From: Paraburkholderia tropica
Lineage (GTDB): Bacteria; Pseudomonadota; Gammaproteobacteria; Burkholderiales; Burkholderiaceae
Reading direction: 5' to 3'
Assembly: GCF_914484835.1 (NCBI RefSeq)
Contig: NZ_CAJZAR010000101.1
Location: 263,928-327,927 of the forward strand
Length of the DNA stretch: 64,000 nt
The position numbers were made by a program, and so were the translations under genes. Below, piece by piece: positions 41,739-51,197 of the stretch; within the stretch, counting starts at the first letter, position 1, and each line of letters begins with the position of its first letter. Under the pieces are notes generated by a model. That model searched no databases. It was not told the origin of the DNA and worked only from the letters and a program-made list of their open reading frames with translations.

Positions 41739-43268
41739 TCAGGTGCGGAACATCGACACCGCCTCCGACAAGCGGCGCGCCTGCGTCGACAACGAATCGG
41801 CCGCCGCCGCCGCTTGCTCGACCAGCGCCGCGTTCTGCTGCGTGACGGTATCCATCTGCGTGACGGCGCGGCTGATCTGCTCGATGCCCGTACGCTGCTC
41901 CGACGAGGCATCGGCGATGCCCGAGATGATGTCCGTCACGTTGTCGACGGAACGCACGATGCTCTGCATCGTGCCGCCCGCCGCGCGCACGCGTTCCGAG
42001 CCTTCGCGCACCTGCCCGACCGACGCGTCGATCAGCGCCTTGATCTCGCGCGCCGCGCTCGCGCTGCGTTGCGCAAGCGAGCGCACTTCGGAGGCCACCA
42101 CCGCGAAGCCGCGCCCTTCCTCGCCCGCGCGCGCGGCCTCCACGGCGGCGTTGAGCGCGAGAATATTGGTCTGGAACGCGATGCCTTCGATCACGCCGGT
42201 GATCTCCACCATCTTCTCCGACGACGCCTGAATGCTCGACATCGTATCGACCACGGCCGCCACGGCGGCGCCGCCGTCGGCGGCCACCGCGCTCGCGGTG
42301 GAGACCAGCGTGCGCGCCTCGCCCGCGTTGGCCTCGTTGTGCTGCACGGTCGACGTCAGCTGCTCCATGCTCGCGGCGGTTTCCTGCAGCGACGCGGCCT
42401 GTTCCTCGGTGCGCGACGAGAGGTCGGTGTTGCCCGCCGCGATCTCGTTCGCGCCCGTGGTCACCGATTCGGCGCCCGTGCGGATCGTCTCGATCATCGC
42501 CACGAGGCTCGCCTGCATGCGCGCAATCGACGCCAGCAGACTGCGTTCGTCGCCCGCGCGCAATTCGACGCGCCCGGTCAGATCGCCGGTCGCGATACGG
42601 TGCGTGACGGCCACCGCGTACTGCGGCTCGCCGCCGAGCGTGCCCACCACGTTGCGGATGATCTGCCACGACAGCGCCGCGATGCCCGCCACGCCCAGCA
42701 CGATCAGCGCGATCAGCACGCGGCCGGTGCGCCAGAACGCGGCGTCGATATCGTCGAGATAAAAGCCCGTGCCGATCCACCAGTCCCACGGCTCGAACGC
42801 GACGATGCCGTTCATCTTCTGCGTGAGCTGGCCCGTGACGGGATGCTTCGCGAGCGTCAGCATCACGGGAATGTGCTCGCGCGCGAGCATTTCGCGGTAG
42901 AGGTCGCCGTCGGGCCGACCGTCGGGCGCCTTGCCCGCGTTGACCTTGCCGATGATCGCCGCGTTGCGGTGCACGAGCGTCGTGCCGTCGGGCAGACGCG
43001 CCCAGAAGAAACTCTGATCTGAATAATTGAGCTGGCTGAGCGCGAGCTTCGTGGCGGCCTGCGCCTCCTCGCGCGTCATTTTTCCGGCGCTTTCCTGATC
43101 GTGATAGTAGGTGGCGAGATGTTCGGCCATGTGCAGAAGATTGGTGATCTTGCCGCGCGTGTCGTCGAGCATCGCCTGCTTGAGACTGACGAGGCCGTAG
43201 CCGCCGATGGCCACCAGCGCGACGAGCGCCGTCGCGACCAGAACAAGAAGTCTCGTGGATATTCTCAT
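41739..43268 (-). CDS. Methyl-accepting chemotaxis protein (sCache, HAMP, MCP signalling domain)
   Basis: A 509-residue membrane chemoreceptor. It has TM1 (LLVLVATALVALVAIGGYGLV), a periplasmic single-Cache domain (about 35-185; DQSFFWARLPDGTTLVHRN ... WWIGTGFYLDDID), TM2 (VLIALIVLGVAGIAALSWQII), HAMP, and a signalling domain whose hairpin tip (GIAFQTNILALNAAVEAAR) matches the CheA/CheW-binding consensus. Methylation-helix segments flank it. ATG 43268 was chosen because the ~97 upstream codons lack family character. Single-Cache receptors of this form often sense organic acids, but the ligand is not predictable here. Confidence 0.95.
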   Translation of the reverse strand: MRISTRLLVLVATALVALVAIGGYGLVSLKQAMLDDTRGKITNLLHMAEHLATYYHDQESAGKMTREEAQAATKLALSQLNYSDQSFFWARLPDGTTLVHRNAAIIGKVNAGKAPDGRPDGDLYREMLAREHIPVMLTLAKHPVTGQLTQKMNGIVAFEPWDWWIGTGFYLDDIDAAFWRTGRVLIALIVLGVAGIAALSWQIIRNVVGTLGGEPQYAVAVTHRIATGDLTGRVELRAGDERSLLASIARMQASLVAMIETIRTGAESVTTGANEIAAGNTDLSSRTEEQAASLQETAASMEQLTSTVQHNEANAGEARTLVSTASAVAADGGAAVAAVVDTMSSIQASSEKMVEITGVIEGIAFQTNILALNAAVEAARAGEEGRGFAVVASEVRSLAQRSASAAREIKALIDASVGQVREGSERVRAAGGTMQSIVRSVDNVTDIISGIADASSEQRTGIEQISRAVTQMDTVTQQNAALVEQAAAAADSLSTQARRLSEAVSMFRT

Positions 43269-43752
43269 GATTCGTTCGGTGAACTTATCTGTTTTGGGTC
43301 TCGCGCGCGTGGCGTCGCGAGGGGTCTCCGTGGGGTGTTTCCGTACCGCTGCTGCTGGGGCTTCGACGATCACGATCCGTCCCCGATACGTGGATCGCGA
43401 TTTCGACGCGAAGTCATTGTTGTATGACAAGCCGCAATTGTCAAATTGTCGTCTTACAAATTTATGGACTCGTGCGCAGGAGCCCCGGCGTTTGCTTGAC
43501 AATCGCCTGCACCCGTTCCGGCTCAAGTTGGCGGCCGCCTCAATCGATGCGCGGCGCATCGCAGCCCGCGCCCCGTCGATTCGGACAAACCCTCGCCGCT
43601 GACAGCCAGTGCGCCGCCTGGCGACGCTGCCGCGCAGGATGGGCGGTTACGATGATGTAAAAGGCGCGACTGCCGCGGGCCGCTGATCGTGGACCGCAGG
43701 CGCGTAGCGCGACGGACCTTCCAGCCAACTCAATCGTGAGCGGTCTTTGTCC
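43269..43752. other. Divergent promoter region, no gene
   Basis: This 484-base gap lies between the chemoreceptor gene and the divergent glycosyltransferase gene. It has short dyads near 43420-43442 (TTGT-atg-ACAA; GACAA-N7-TTGTC). No flagellar-type (sigma-28) promoter was found, and no reading frame looks real. Confidence 0.55.
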
Positions 43753-44943
43753 ATGCGCATTCTCTTCGTCGTCGGCAATCTGGGCGACTACCACGTGCCT
43801 CGCTACGAAGCCCTCGTCGACGCCGCCACGCGCAGCGGCCACGACGTGTCGCTGATCGAAGTGTTCGCGCGCTCGGGCGTCTACGGCTTCCCGCAGGAGC
43901 GCCGCGCGGCGTTCTTCGCGAGCCGGCCGCCGCACGCCGTCACGCTCGTCGAGGACGGCTCGGACAGCGACGGACTCGGCCTTCGCGACTGTTCGCGCCT
44001 CGTCGCCAGGCTGCGCGCGTTCGCGCCCGACGTGGTCATCACGCTCGGCTACAACACGCAGTATTCCGCGCTGCTGTGCGTGCTACGCCAGCTCACGCGG
44101 CGCTTCAAGCTCATCTACATGTCCGATTCGAAAGCCGACGACGGCGTGCGCAGCGCCACCAAGGAGCGTCTCAAGCGGCTGATCGTGAGCCGCTTCGACG
44201 GGGCGCTCGTCGCGGGCGAGCGGCATCGCCGCTACGCGCTTTCGCTCGGCATTCCGATGGCGCGCTCGCGCATCGGCTTCGACGTGATCGACATCGACTA
44301 TTTCGCGCGCCTCGCGCAACGCGCGCGCGACAACGCCCGCAGCGTGCGCGAACGTTACGGCCTGCCGCCGCGTTTTCTGCTTTGCGTGAGCCGCTTCGTG
44401 GCGCGCAAGAATGTCGACGTGCTGATCGACGCCTACGCGCAATCGCGTCTGCGCGAACGCGGCATCGGACTCGTGCTCGTGGGTCAGGGCCCGCTCGATG
44501 CGGAGCTGCGCGCGCGCATCGCCGCGCACGGACTCGACGCCGACGTGTCGATCCTCAGCTCGCTCGCCAATCACGAAATGCCGAACCTCTATGCGCTCGC
44601 CGAGTTCATCGTGCTCGCGAGCGAGTTCGATCAATGGGGGCTGTGCGTGAACGAAGCGTTCGCCGCGGGCTGCCCGGCCATCGTCACGCGCACCTGCGGC
44701 GTGGCGGGTGAGATCGTGCTCGACGGCGTGAACGGTTTCGTCGTGGAGCCGCGCGACGTGCCCACGCTCGCGCAGCGCATCGGCCAGCTCGGCAGCGACG
44801 GCGTGCTGCGCGAGCGCTTCGCCAACGGCGCGAGCGATGCGATCCGGCGCTGGTCGCCGTTGCTGTTCGCGTCGAGCGCGCTCGAACTCGCGCGCGCCAC
44901 CACGCGGCACGCGACGCCGCACGCGCAGCACGAACTGGTCTGA
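43753..44943 (+). CDS. GT4-family glycosyltransferase
   Basis: A 396-residue GT-B glycosyltransferase. The N-terminal Rossmann-like domain begins MRILFVVGNLGDYHVPRYEA. The C-terminal donor-binding domain has FLLCVSRFVARKNVDVLIDAY, LVLVGQGPL and the E-x7-E region EFDQWGLCVNEAFAAGCPAI that binds the sugar nucleotide. ATG 43753 is preferred over TTG 43747. No polysaccharide cluster surrounds it; a FemAB-like acyltransferase gene is convergent. The acceptor is unknown; lipopolysaccharide or capsule decoration is possible. Confidence 0.9.
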   Translation: MRILFVVGNLGDYHVPRYEALVDAATRSGHDVSLIEVFARSGVYGFPQERRAAFFASRPPHAVTLVEDGSDSDGLGLRDCSRLVARLRAFAPDVVITLGYNTQYSALLCVLRQLTRRFKLIYMSDSKADDGVRSATKERLKRLIVSRFDGALVAGERHRRYALSLGIPMARSRIGFDVIDIDYFARLAQRARDNARSVRERYGLPPRFLLCVSRFVARKNVDVLIDAYAQSRLRERGIGLVLVGQGPLDAELRARIAAHGLDADVSILSSLANHEMPNLYALAEFIVLASEFDQWGLCVNEAFAAGCPAIVTRTCGVAGEIVLDGVNGFVVEPRDVPTLAQRIGQLGSDGVLRERFANGASDAIRRWSPLLFASSALELARATTRHATPHAQHELV

Positions 44944-45021
44944 TCGTCCCGCCTTGCATTGATGCATTGATGCGCCGATCACGTGGATCGAAGCGCATCG
45001 ACACCCATCGGCACAATACCC

Positions 45022-46101
45022 CTATAAATTAGGCACAAAAACCGATCCCGGCGCGAGCCGCCGCTTGAGCGTGCGTGCGAGCAGATACGCCGTGCCGTGC
45101 CGCTCGACACCCAGACGCTGCGTGAGCGTCGCGCCGAAGCCATTCAGGAAGCTGAAGGTGGACGGACTCGAAAAGCCGTCGAAATCGAAGATGAGCCCGC
45201 TCTCGATCGCGCGCTGGATGCCGCTCCAGATCAGCAGGCTGATCGAGCCGCAATGCGCTTCGTGCATGCGCGACGAGAGCAGAAAATACATCGCCTGCTG
45301 ATCCCACACGAGCCCGATCGCCGCGACGAGTTTCGCGCCCGGCCCATACGCGCCGAGCAGCACGCCCGACTGGCGCTCGACGAAGGCGTTGACGAGCTGG
45401 CGCATCACCGCGCTGCCATAGGCGTTGCTGCGCGAGCGGGCGCGCAGATTATCCTCGTAGAAACCGAGGAATTCGCCAGGCGTGGCGATCGGCGCGACAG
45501 TCAGTTCGCGCGCCGCGCCGCGAATCACGTTGCGCGTCTTGCTGTCGAGCCGCGACCACGCTTCGTCCTGCCCGATGTGCGCATCGATGCGGAAGGTGTA
45601 GCGCGCCGACACGGTATAGCCATGCAGCGCGAACGCAATCGCATCGTCGACGCGCGGATCGAGCACCTGGAAAAAGCTGTCGCACGCGGGCAATTGCTCG
45701 ATCAGCCGCGCGGTCACGTCGAGCTGATGACGACGCTGCCGCGCCTCGCTGCCCGCCACCGGCGTGATCACGGGACCGAGCGTGCGCGTGAGCGGCGGCA
45801 GATGCGAGATGCGCCACAGGCGTCGGCGCACGAGCGCGTAGGGCATTTCGCCGAGCACGGTGTCGTCCTGCTTGACGGTCGCGAGCGCCCAGTTGCCTTG
45901 CGTGGCGATGTCGAGCCACCATCGTTCGTGGAAGATCGAATGCGCCTGCGCAACGGATTTCGCGTCGACGCTCGCCGATGACGCGGCCTTCCTGGCGCGC
46001 GGCGGCCTGGGCGGCCGCGTCGGCTGCGTGAGCCGTTGTGGCGATAGCGGGGCAATCGGCGGCTGTTCCCCGAACAACAAGCGGTCTCTTATGGTCGTCA
46101 T
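45022..46101 (-). CDS. FemAB/BioF2-like acyltransferase (GNAT fold)
   Basis: A 359-residue cytosolic protein with a disordered Pro/Arg-rich N-terminus (about 1-50) and then a region typical of the FemAB/GNAT_6 (BioF2-like) domain: IFHERWWLDIA, DAWSRLDSKTRNVIRGA-like (here QDEAWSRLDSKTRNVIRGA), GVLLGAYGPGAKLVAAIGLVW, and DFDGFSSPSTFSFLNGFGA. Such proteins add amino-acyl or acyl groups in cell-envelope polymers. It lies opposite a glycosyltransferase gene, which suits an envelope role. The substrate is unknown. Confidence 0.8.
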   Translation of the reverse strand: MTTIRDRLLFGEQPPIAPLSPQRLTQPTRPPRPPRARKAASSASVDAKSVAQAHSIFHERWWLDIATQGNWALATVKQDDTVLGEMPYALVRRRLWRISHLPPLTRTLGPVITPVAGSEARQRRHQLDVTARLIEQLPACDSFFQVLDPRVDDAIAFALHGYTVSARYTFRIDAHIGQDEAWSRLDSKTRNVIRGAARELTVAPIATPGEFLGFYEDNLRARSRSNAYGSAVMRQLVNAFVERQSGVLLGAYGPGAKLVAAIGLVWDQQAMYFLLSSRMHEAHCGSISLLIWSGIQRAIESGLIFDFDGFSSPSTFSFLNGFGATLTQRLGVERHGTAYLLARTLKRRLAPGSVFVPNL

Positions 46102-46536
46102 CGTTCACCCGTTTGCATTCCGCGCTGCAACACGGCTTGCCGCGCGTTGTCTCCATGCTGTTCTAATGCTCTGGTCTATTCCTTTGGTCTGATCTTCTGG
46201 TCTGCACGCCTGGTCTGCGCTTCAGGTCTGCGCTTCTGGTCCATTCAGCGCCGACGCTCCCGCCAGCAACACGCGCGGTATCTTTTCGCACAACAGTCTA
46301 CGGTTTCGGGGCTGGCCTTTTACGCCAAGATTTAGCCCGCGCGTACACGCTGACACGGCGATGCCTTACAGCACGACAACAACCGGTCCGCGCCCGCGCG
46401 ACGGCCGCATTCCATCCCCTCGCCGGTTTCGTTCTATGTCGGGCATTAATGGCGGCGTCTACTGAAACGGCCCGGTCATCGGCCGGCGCGCGCCGCGCCC
46501 GCGCTCCGGGTCGCGCATCCGAACGACAGGAACGCC
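46102..46536. other. Intergenic region with degenerate GGTCT repeats
   Basis: This 435-base gap separates divergent genes (acyltransferase and MFS). It carries the degenerate repeat at 46171-46245 described separately. No gene or clear promoter was identified. Confidence 0.55.
46171..46245. repeat. Degenerate repeat of a TCTGGTCTGC-like unit
   Basis: The pentamer GGTCT recurs five times and GGTCC once at 11-14 base spacing within 75 bases, with partly conserved flanks (cttctggtctgcgc). It lies upstream of the MFS gene. Confidence 0.65.
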
Positions 46537-47997
46537 ATGACCCGCCCATCGCCTCATTCGCCGGCACGCACGGCGTCGGCCAACGCCGCCGCGCGTCTCG
46601 AACGCCTGCCGTATTCGCCGTATCACCGCACGATTTTTCTGATCATCGCGGTGGCCTTCTTCTTCGATTCCGTGGATCTCGGCACGATGACGTTCGTGCT
46701 CGGCTCGATCAAGACCGAGTTCGGTCTCTCCAGCGCGGCGGCGGGACTGGTCGCCAGCGCGAGCTTCTTCGGCATGGTGCTGGGCGCCGCGCTCGCGGGC
46801 CTGTTGTCGGACCGTTTCGGACGCCGCCCGGTCTTTCAGTGGAGCATGGTGCTCTGGGGCGCGGCCTCGTATCTGTGCTCGACCGCGCAAAGCGTCGACG
46901 CGCTGATCCTCTGGCGCGTCTTGCTCGGCATCGGCATGGGCATGGAGTTTCCGGTCGCGCAGACGCTGCTCTCCGAGTTCGTGCCCGCCGCCAAACGCGG
47001 CCGCCTCGTCGCGCTGATGGACGGCTTCTGGCCGCTCGGCTTTATCGCCGCTGGCGTCGCCTCCTATTTCGTGCTGCCGCAATTCGGCTGGCGCACGGTG
47101 TTCGCGCTGCTCGCGATTCCCGCGCTGTTCGTGCTGATTGTGCGCCGCATCGTGCCGGAGTCGCCGCGCTGGCTCGAACATCGCGGCCGTGTCGCCGAAG
47201 CCGACGCCGTCACCACGAAGATCGAAGCCCAGGTCATGCGCACGCTCGGCGTCGCCACGCTGCCTGCGCCCGCGCGTGCTTCGTCATCGGCGTCGTCGGC
47301 TGCTACGGCGGCCAATCGCTCGCGCGGCGCGTTCCGCGAGATCTGGAGCGCCGCGTACAGACGACGCACGATCATGGTCTGGGCGCTGTGGTTCTTCGCG
47401 CTGCTCGGCTTTTACGGCCTCACCTCGTGGCTCGGCGCGCTGATGCAGCAAGCGGGCGCGACCGTCACGAAGTCGGTGCTCTACACCGTGCTCATTTCGC
47501 TCGGCGGCATTCCCGGTTTTCTGTGCGCGGCGTGGCTCGTCGAACGCATCGGCCGCAAGCCGACCTGCGTGGCCGCGCTGGTCGGCGCGGGCGCGATGGC
47601 CTGGGTCTACGGGCAAACCGCGCTGCATCTGCAGAGCGCCGCGCTGCTGATCAGCGCAGGGCTCGCGATGCAGTTCTTCATGTTCGGGATGTGGGCCGTG
47701 CTCTATACGTACACGCCGGAGTTGTACGGCACGGGCGCGCGCGCGACGGGATCGGGGTTCGCGTCGGCGATTGGACGCGTCGGCTCGCTGATCGGACCGT
47801 ATGCCGTGGGCGTCGTGCTGCCGATCTTCGGACAGAGCGGCGTGTTCACGCTCGGCGCGCTGTCGTTCGGCGTGGCGGCGCTGGCCGTGGCGATCATGGG
47901 AATCGAAACGAAAGGCCTGTCGCTCGAAGCGCTGGCCGAAGACGAAGAAGATGCGCCCGTGCGCGCTTATGCTGCACGTGCGGGGGAATCGAGCTGA
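46537..47997 (+). CDS. MFS transporter (sugar/organic-acid porter type)
   Basis: A 486-residue, 12-helix major facilitator. The loop 2-3 motif LLSDRFGRRPVF and the loop 8-9 version LVERIGRKPT are clear, and RVLLGIGMGMEFPVAQTLLSEF and RRIVPESPRWLEHRGR match the sugar-porter and aromatic-acid (AAHS/MHS) families. A Ser/Ala-rich cytoplasmic loop (RASSSASSAATAA) links the two halves. The likely role is proton-coupled uptake of a small organic acid or sugar. No catabolic genes sit beside it to identify the substrate. Confidence 0.9.
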   Translation: MTRPSPHSPARTASANAAARLERLPYSPYHRTIFLIIAVAFFFDSVDLGTMTFVLGSIKTEFGLSSAAAGLVASASFFGMVLGAALAGLLSDRFGRRPVFQWSMVLWGAASYLCSTAQSVDALILWRVLLGIGMGMEFPVAQTLLSEFVPAAKRGRLVALMDGFWPLGFIAAGVASYFVLPQFGWRTVFALLAIPALFVLIVRRIVPESPRWLEHRGRVAEADAVTTKIEAQVMRTLGVATLPAPARASSSASSAATAANRSRGAFREIWSAAYRRRTIMVWALWFFALLGFYGLTSWLGALMQQAGATVTKSVLYTVLISLGGIPGFLCAAWLVERIGRKPTCVAALVGAGAMAWVYGQTALHLQSAALLISAGLAMQFFMFGMWAVLYTYTPELYGTGARATGSGFASAIGRVGSLIGPYAVGVVLPIFGQSGVFTLGALSFGVAALAVAIMGIETKGLSLEALAEDEEDAPVRAYAARAGESS

Positions 47998-48068
47998 AAA
48001 GCGAGGTGAAACGCGGCTGAAAAGCGAACCGATAAAGCGCGGGCCACTAGCCCGCGCTCAGGCGAGCA

Positions 48069-48290
48069 TCAAGCCGCGGGGGCTTCCGGCAATTCGCCGT
48101 GGCTTTTGAGCGCGTCGTAGAGATCGGCGACGGGCACGTCGCCCGCCTCGCGCTTCAGATAGAGGCTGAAGGCGTGGTCGTAAAGCTCGCGCCCTCGCGG
48201 CATTTCGAGCGTCAGGTCGAAACACTCCAGAACGAATTCGGCAATCCTGTCCGCGTCGACGAGCAGACGCTCCGCTGTTTTTCGATCCAT
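48069..48290 (-). CDS. Small hypothetical protein (73 aa)
   Basis: A 73-residue acidic, mostly helical protein (RKTAERLLVDADRIAEFVLECFD; DLYDALKSHGELP). ATG 48290 was chosen for the AGGTGAG ribosome site just upstream; GTG 48299 would add three residues. Codon use is normal. It lies between the convergent MFS and LysR genes. I do not recognise the family. Confidence 0.65.
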   Translation of the reverse strand: MDRKTAERLLVDADRIAEFVLECFDLTLEMPRGRELYDHAFSLYLKREAGDVPVADLYDALKSHGELPEAPAA

Positions 48291-48397
48291 ATCACTCACC
48301 TGCTGCGAATACCCGCTACCAATACCTTATAACCAGGCGGCGGATATTACACCAGACGTGCGTGCGGCGCGCGCCCGATCGTGCGGAAACAGACGCC

Positions 48398-49258
48398 TTA
48401 TTCGCCGATCCACGAACCGCGCAGATCGCTGTCGTGCAGCAATTGCATCAGCGTTTGCGCGGGACGGCTGAGGCGCTTCGCCGCGAGCGCGATGAACTCC
48501 ACATCCGGCAACACAGGCAGGCTCGCGACGTTGATCGGCGGCGCCAGCCCGCGCGCCGCCAGATACTGGGGCCGCACCGTGATGCCGAGGCCGCCGCGCG
48601 CCGCCGCCACGCAGCCCGAATGACTGCTGCTCGTGCACACGATCTGCCAGCGGAAGTCGGTCTGCGCGAGCGCGTCGAGCACCACGGCGCGCGTGACGCT
48701 CGGCTCGGCGACAAGATTGAGCGGCAGCGGCTGCGTGAGATCGACCATCGTGCCGGTGCGCGCGAGCCATTCGAGCCGCCCGGTAAAGAGCGCCACGCCG
48801 CGCTTGTCGCCGAGACGCCGCTTGCCCACCATCAGGTCGATCGCGCCCGCGTCGAGCAGCTCGTAAAGCCGCCCCGTCATGCCGATGATGATTTCCAGCT
48901 CGACGTCGGGATGCGCGTTGCGAAACGCCGTGAGCACCGTGGGCAGCGGGCCGAGCGCGATGTCGTCCGAGGAACCGAGACGCACGCGCCCCTTCAGGCG
49001 CGGCGCACGGAACTGCGATTCGGCGCGGTTGATCGCCTGCAGGATCGCGCCCGCGTGCGCGAGCATCGCCTCGCCGTCGGGCGTGATCGCGAGCGAATGG
49101 GTGTCGCGCACGAACAGACGCCGCCCGATCTCCTGTTCGAGCCGGCGGATATGGTCGCTGACACTCGACTGCGTGAGGCCGAGCTGGCGCGCCGCCTCGG
49201 TGAAGCTGTGGCAGGCCGCAACGGTGGCGAAAGACTTGAGCCAGGTGGGATTGAGCAT
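48398..49258 (-). CDS. LysR-family transcriptional regulator
   Basis: A 286-residue regulator with an N-terminal helix-turn-helix (FTEAARQLGLTQSSVSDHIRRLE) and an effector domain (LKGRVRLGSSDDIALGPLP onwards). It is divergent from an MFS exporter gene, with a long perfect palindrome starting 7 bases before its own start codon, so it most likely represses or activates both genes. The effector is probably a substrate of the exporter. Confidence 0.93.
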   Translation of the reverse strand: MLNPTWLKSFATVAACHSFTEAARQLGLTQSSVSDHIRRLEQEIGRRLFVRDTHSLAITPDGEAMLAHAGAILQAINRAESQFRAPRLKGRVRLGSSDDIALGPLPTVLTAFRNAHPDVELEIIIGMTGRLYELLDAGAIDLMVGKRRLGDKRGVALFTGRLEWLARTGTMVDLTQPLPLNLVAEPSVTRAVVLDALAQTDFRWQIVCTSSSHSGCVAAARGGLGITVRPQYLAARGLAPPINVASLPVLPDVEFIALAAKRLSRPAQTLMQLLHDSDLRGSWIGE

Positions 49259-49265
49259 GCCCCAT

Positions 49266-49288
49266 TGTTATCGGCATTGCCGATAACA
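49266..49288. promoter_or_regulatory. 23-bp perfect palindrome, LysR operator
   Basis: TGTTATCGGC and GCCGATAACA form perfect 10-bp arms around ATT, between the divergent lysR and MFS genes. The embedded ATC-N9-GAT is the classic LysR recognition form. Confidence 0.8.
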
Positions 49289-49406
49289 GTCAATGTCCTG
49301 AGTGGGGTTCCCGATTGCCCGCGATGACAATATCATGACGTCATTGCAGATTTTTGCGCCGCGCGCCCGTGTTTCCCGCCGTTCGCGCCGCGCCCAAGAC
49401 GTTCCC

Positions 49407-50789
49407 ATGAACAAGGATTCGAGCCAGACGGCGTTGCTGTGGATCGTCGCCGCAGGCTTTTTCATGCAGGCGCTCGACACGACGATCGTCAACACCGCCC
49501 TGCCTTCGATGGCGCACAGCCTCGGCGTCAAACCGCTCATGATGCAGCCGGTGATCGTCGCCTACACGCTCACGATGGCCATGCTCACGCCCGCTTCGGG
49601 CTGGCTCGCCGACCGCTTCGGCACGCGTCGCGTCTACTTCACCGCCATCCTCATCTTCGTGCTCGGCTCGCTGTGCTGCGCGAGCGCGCACACGCTCGGC
49701 GAACTCGTGATTGCACGCGTGCTGCAAGGCATCGGCGGCTCGATGCTGATGCCGATCGGCCGCCTCGCCGTGCTGCGCGCCGTGAGCGGCGAGCAATACG
49801 TGTCCGCGCTCGCGCTGATTTCGGTCGCCGGACAAGTGGGCCCGATCGTCGGCCCGACGCTCGGCGGCTGGTTCGTGCAGGCCATCACGTGGCACTGGAT
49901 CTTTCTCATCAACGTGCCGATCGGCGCCGCCGGTCTGTTCATGGTGTGGCGCTATCTGCCGCGCAGTTCGAGTACCGCCGCGCCGCCGTTCGACGTGATC
50001 GGTTGCGCGCTGGTTTCCCTGTGCATGATCGCGTTTTCGCTCGCCTTCGACGCGCCGGTGCAGACGCATCGCGCGGCCTGGTCGGTGGGACTCTTCGTGC
50101 TCGGCCTCGCGTCCGCGTTCGCCTATGTGCCGTATGCGCGCCGCCGCCGCGATCCGCTGTTCAGGCTCGCGCTGTTCGGTGAGCCCAATTTCAGCGTCGG
50201 CCTGATCGGCAACCTCGTCTGCCGTGTGGGTTCCAGCGCCGTGCCGTTTCTCGTGCCGCTGCTCATGCAGCTCGAACTCGGCTACACGCCGCTGCATTCG
50301 GGCCTCATGATGTTGCCCGCCGCACTCGCGGGCACGGTCGCCAAACGCTGGATCGCGCCGCTGATCCGCCGATACGGCTACGACACGTTCCTGCTCGTGA
50401 ACACGCTGATCGTGGGCGCGTCGATCGTTGCGTTCGCGCTGATTTCGCGCGACACGCCGGTCATCATCTCGCTCCTCGTGCTGGCGATTTTCGGCGCGGC
50501 CAATTCGATGCAATTCGCGGCGATGAACAGCGTCACGCTCAAGGGTCTCTCGCACGAAGATGCGGGCAGCGGCAACAGCCTCTTTTCGATGGTGCAGATG
50601 CTCGCGATGGGCCTCGGCGTGACGATCGGCGGCGCGCTCGTGAGTCTGGTCGCCGCGCATTGGGATTCGGTGGCGCTGGGCTTTCGCGTGAGCTTCGCGG
50701 CTGTCGGCGCGATCACGCTGGTCTCGGCGCTGATCTTCCGCGGCATCGAGGAAGCGCCGCCTGCGGGCGCCAAGCCGCGCGCCGCGTAA
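49407..50789 (+). CDS. MdtD-like DHA2 multidrug MFS exporter
   Basis: A 460-residue exporter of the EmrB/QacA (DHA2) type, close in pattern to MdtD. The first helix has the signature FFMQALDTTIVNTALPSMA, and RVLQGIGGSMLMPIGRLAVLR and GQVGPIVGPTLGGWF are the helix 4 and antiporter motifs. ATG 49407 gives a normal N-terminus; an upstream in-frame ATG (49335) would add a basic stretch. The divergent LysR gene and palindrome suggest induction by a toxic substrate, whose identity is unknown. Confidence 0.92.
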   Translation: MNKDSSQTALLWIVAAGFFMQALDTTIVNTALPSMAHSLGVKPLMMQPVIVAYTLTMAMLTPASGWLADRFGTRRVYFTAILIFVLGSLCCASAHTLGELVIARVLQGIGGSMLMPIGRLAVLRAVSGEQYVSALALISVAGQVGPIVGPTLGGWFVQAITWHWIFLINVPIGAAGLFMVWRYLPRSSSTAAPPFDVIGCALVSLCMIAFSLAFDAPVQTHRAAWSVGLFVLGLASAFAYVPYARRRRDPLFRLALFGEPNFSVGLIGNLVCRVGSSAVPFLVPLLMQLELGYTPLHSGLMMLPAALAGTVAKRWIAPLIRRYGYDTFLLVNTLIVGASIVAFALISRDTPVIISLLVLAIFGAANSMQFAAMNSVTLKGLSHEDAGSGNSLFSMVQMLAMGLGVTIGGALVSLVAAHWDSVALGFRVSFAAVGAITLVSALIFRGIEEAPPAGAKPRAA

Positions 50790-51197
50790 CGCATCAAACG
50801 CGTCCGGACACGCTTCAACGCGGATTAGGCGTGCCCCGCGCGCCCTGTAGCGTGGGGGCCGCACAACGGCGGCAAATACCCCACGCCATCCGCGCTTCTC
50901 TCTCGCTTCTCCGTACCTTCGCACCGCCACGCCCGACGCCGCTGCGCAACGCGCAAGCGTCGGCGCCCTCGCCCTGAACTCCCAGAACGCGCTGAACCGC
51001 GCCGTAACGCCCCGCGTCGCCTTTCGCGCGGCTGACGAACGCCGTCCACGCGCCCGCCCGACGAAACCGCGAGTTGGGTTTCAACCAGGTGCCGTGAAGC
51101 GCCGCGTCAATTAAGCTCCGGCATAACTCCTGCGCGCACGCGCCCGCGCCCGCGCCAGGCGTCACCTCTCGCAACCCAAACCAACAAAAGGAATTCG
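50790..51197. other. Intergenic region with a branched hairpin
   Basis: This 408-base gap lies between two plus-strand MFS genes and has no credible gene. It contains a long-range inverted repeat at 50850-50886. The ribosome site of the next gene (AAAGGAATT) is at its right end. Confidence 0.55.
50850..50886 (+). terminator. Hairpin downstream of the MdtD-like gene
   Basis: GCGTGGGG pairs with CCCCACGC, and an inner GCCG/CGGC stem lies in the loop. The structure is 61 bases past the stop. There is no T-run, so its function as a terminator is tentative. Confidence 0.35.

Noticed and set aside
41703..41739. A dedicated binding protein-chemoreceptor pair from the adjacent amino-acid SBP and MCP genes
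   Set aside because: The genes are convergent rather than co-transcribed, and the chemoreceptor has a Cache domain that can bind ligands directly. Adjacency alone is weak evidence.
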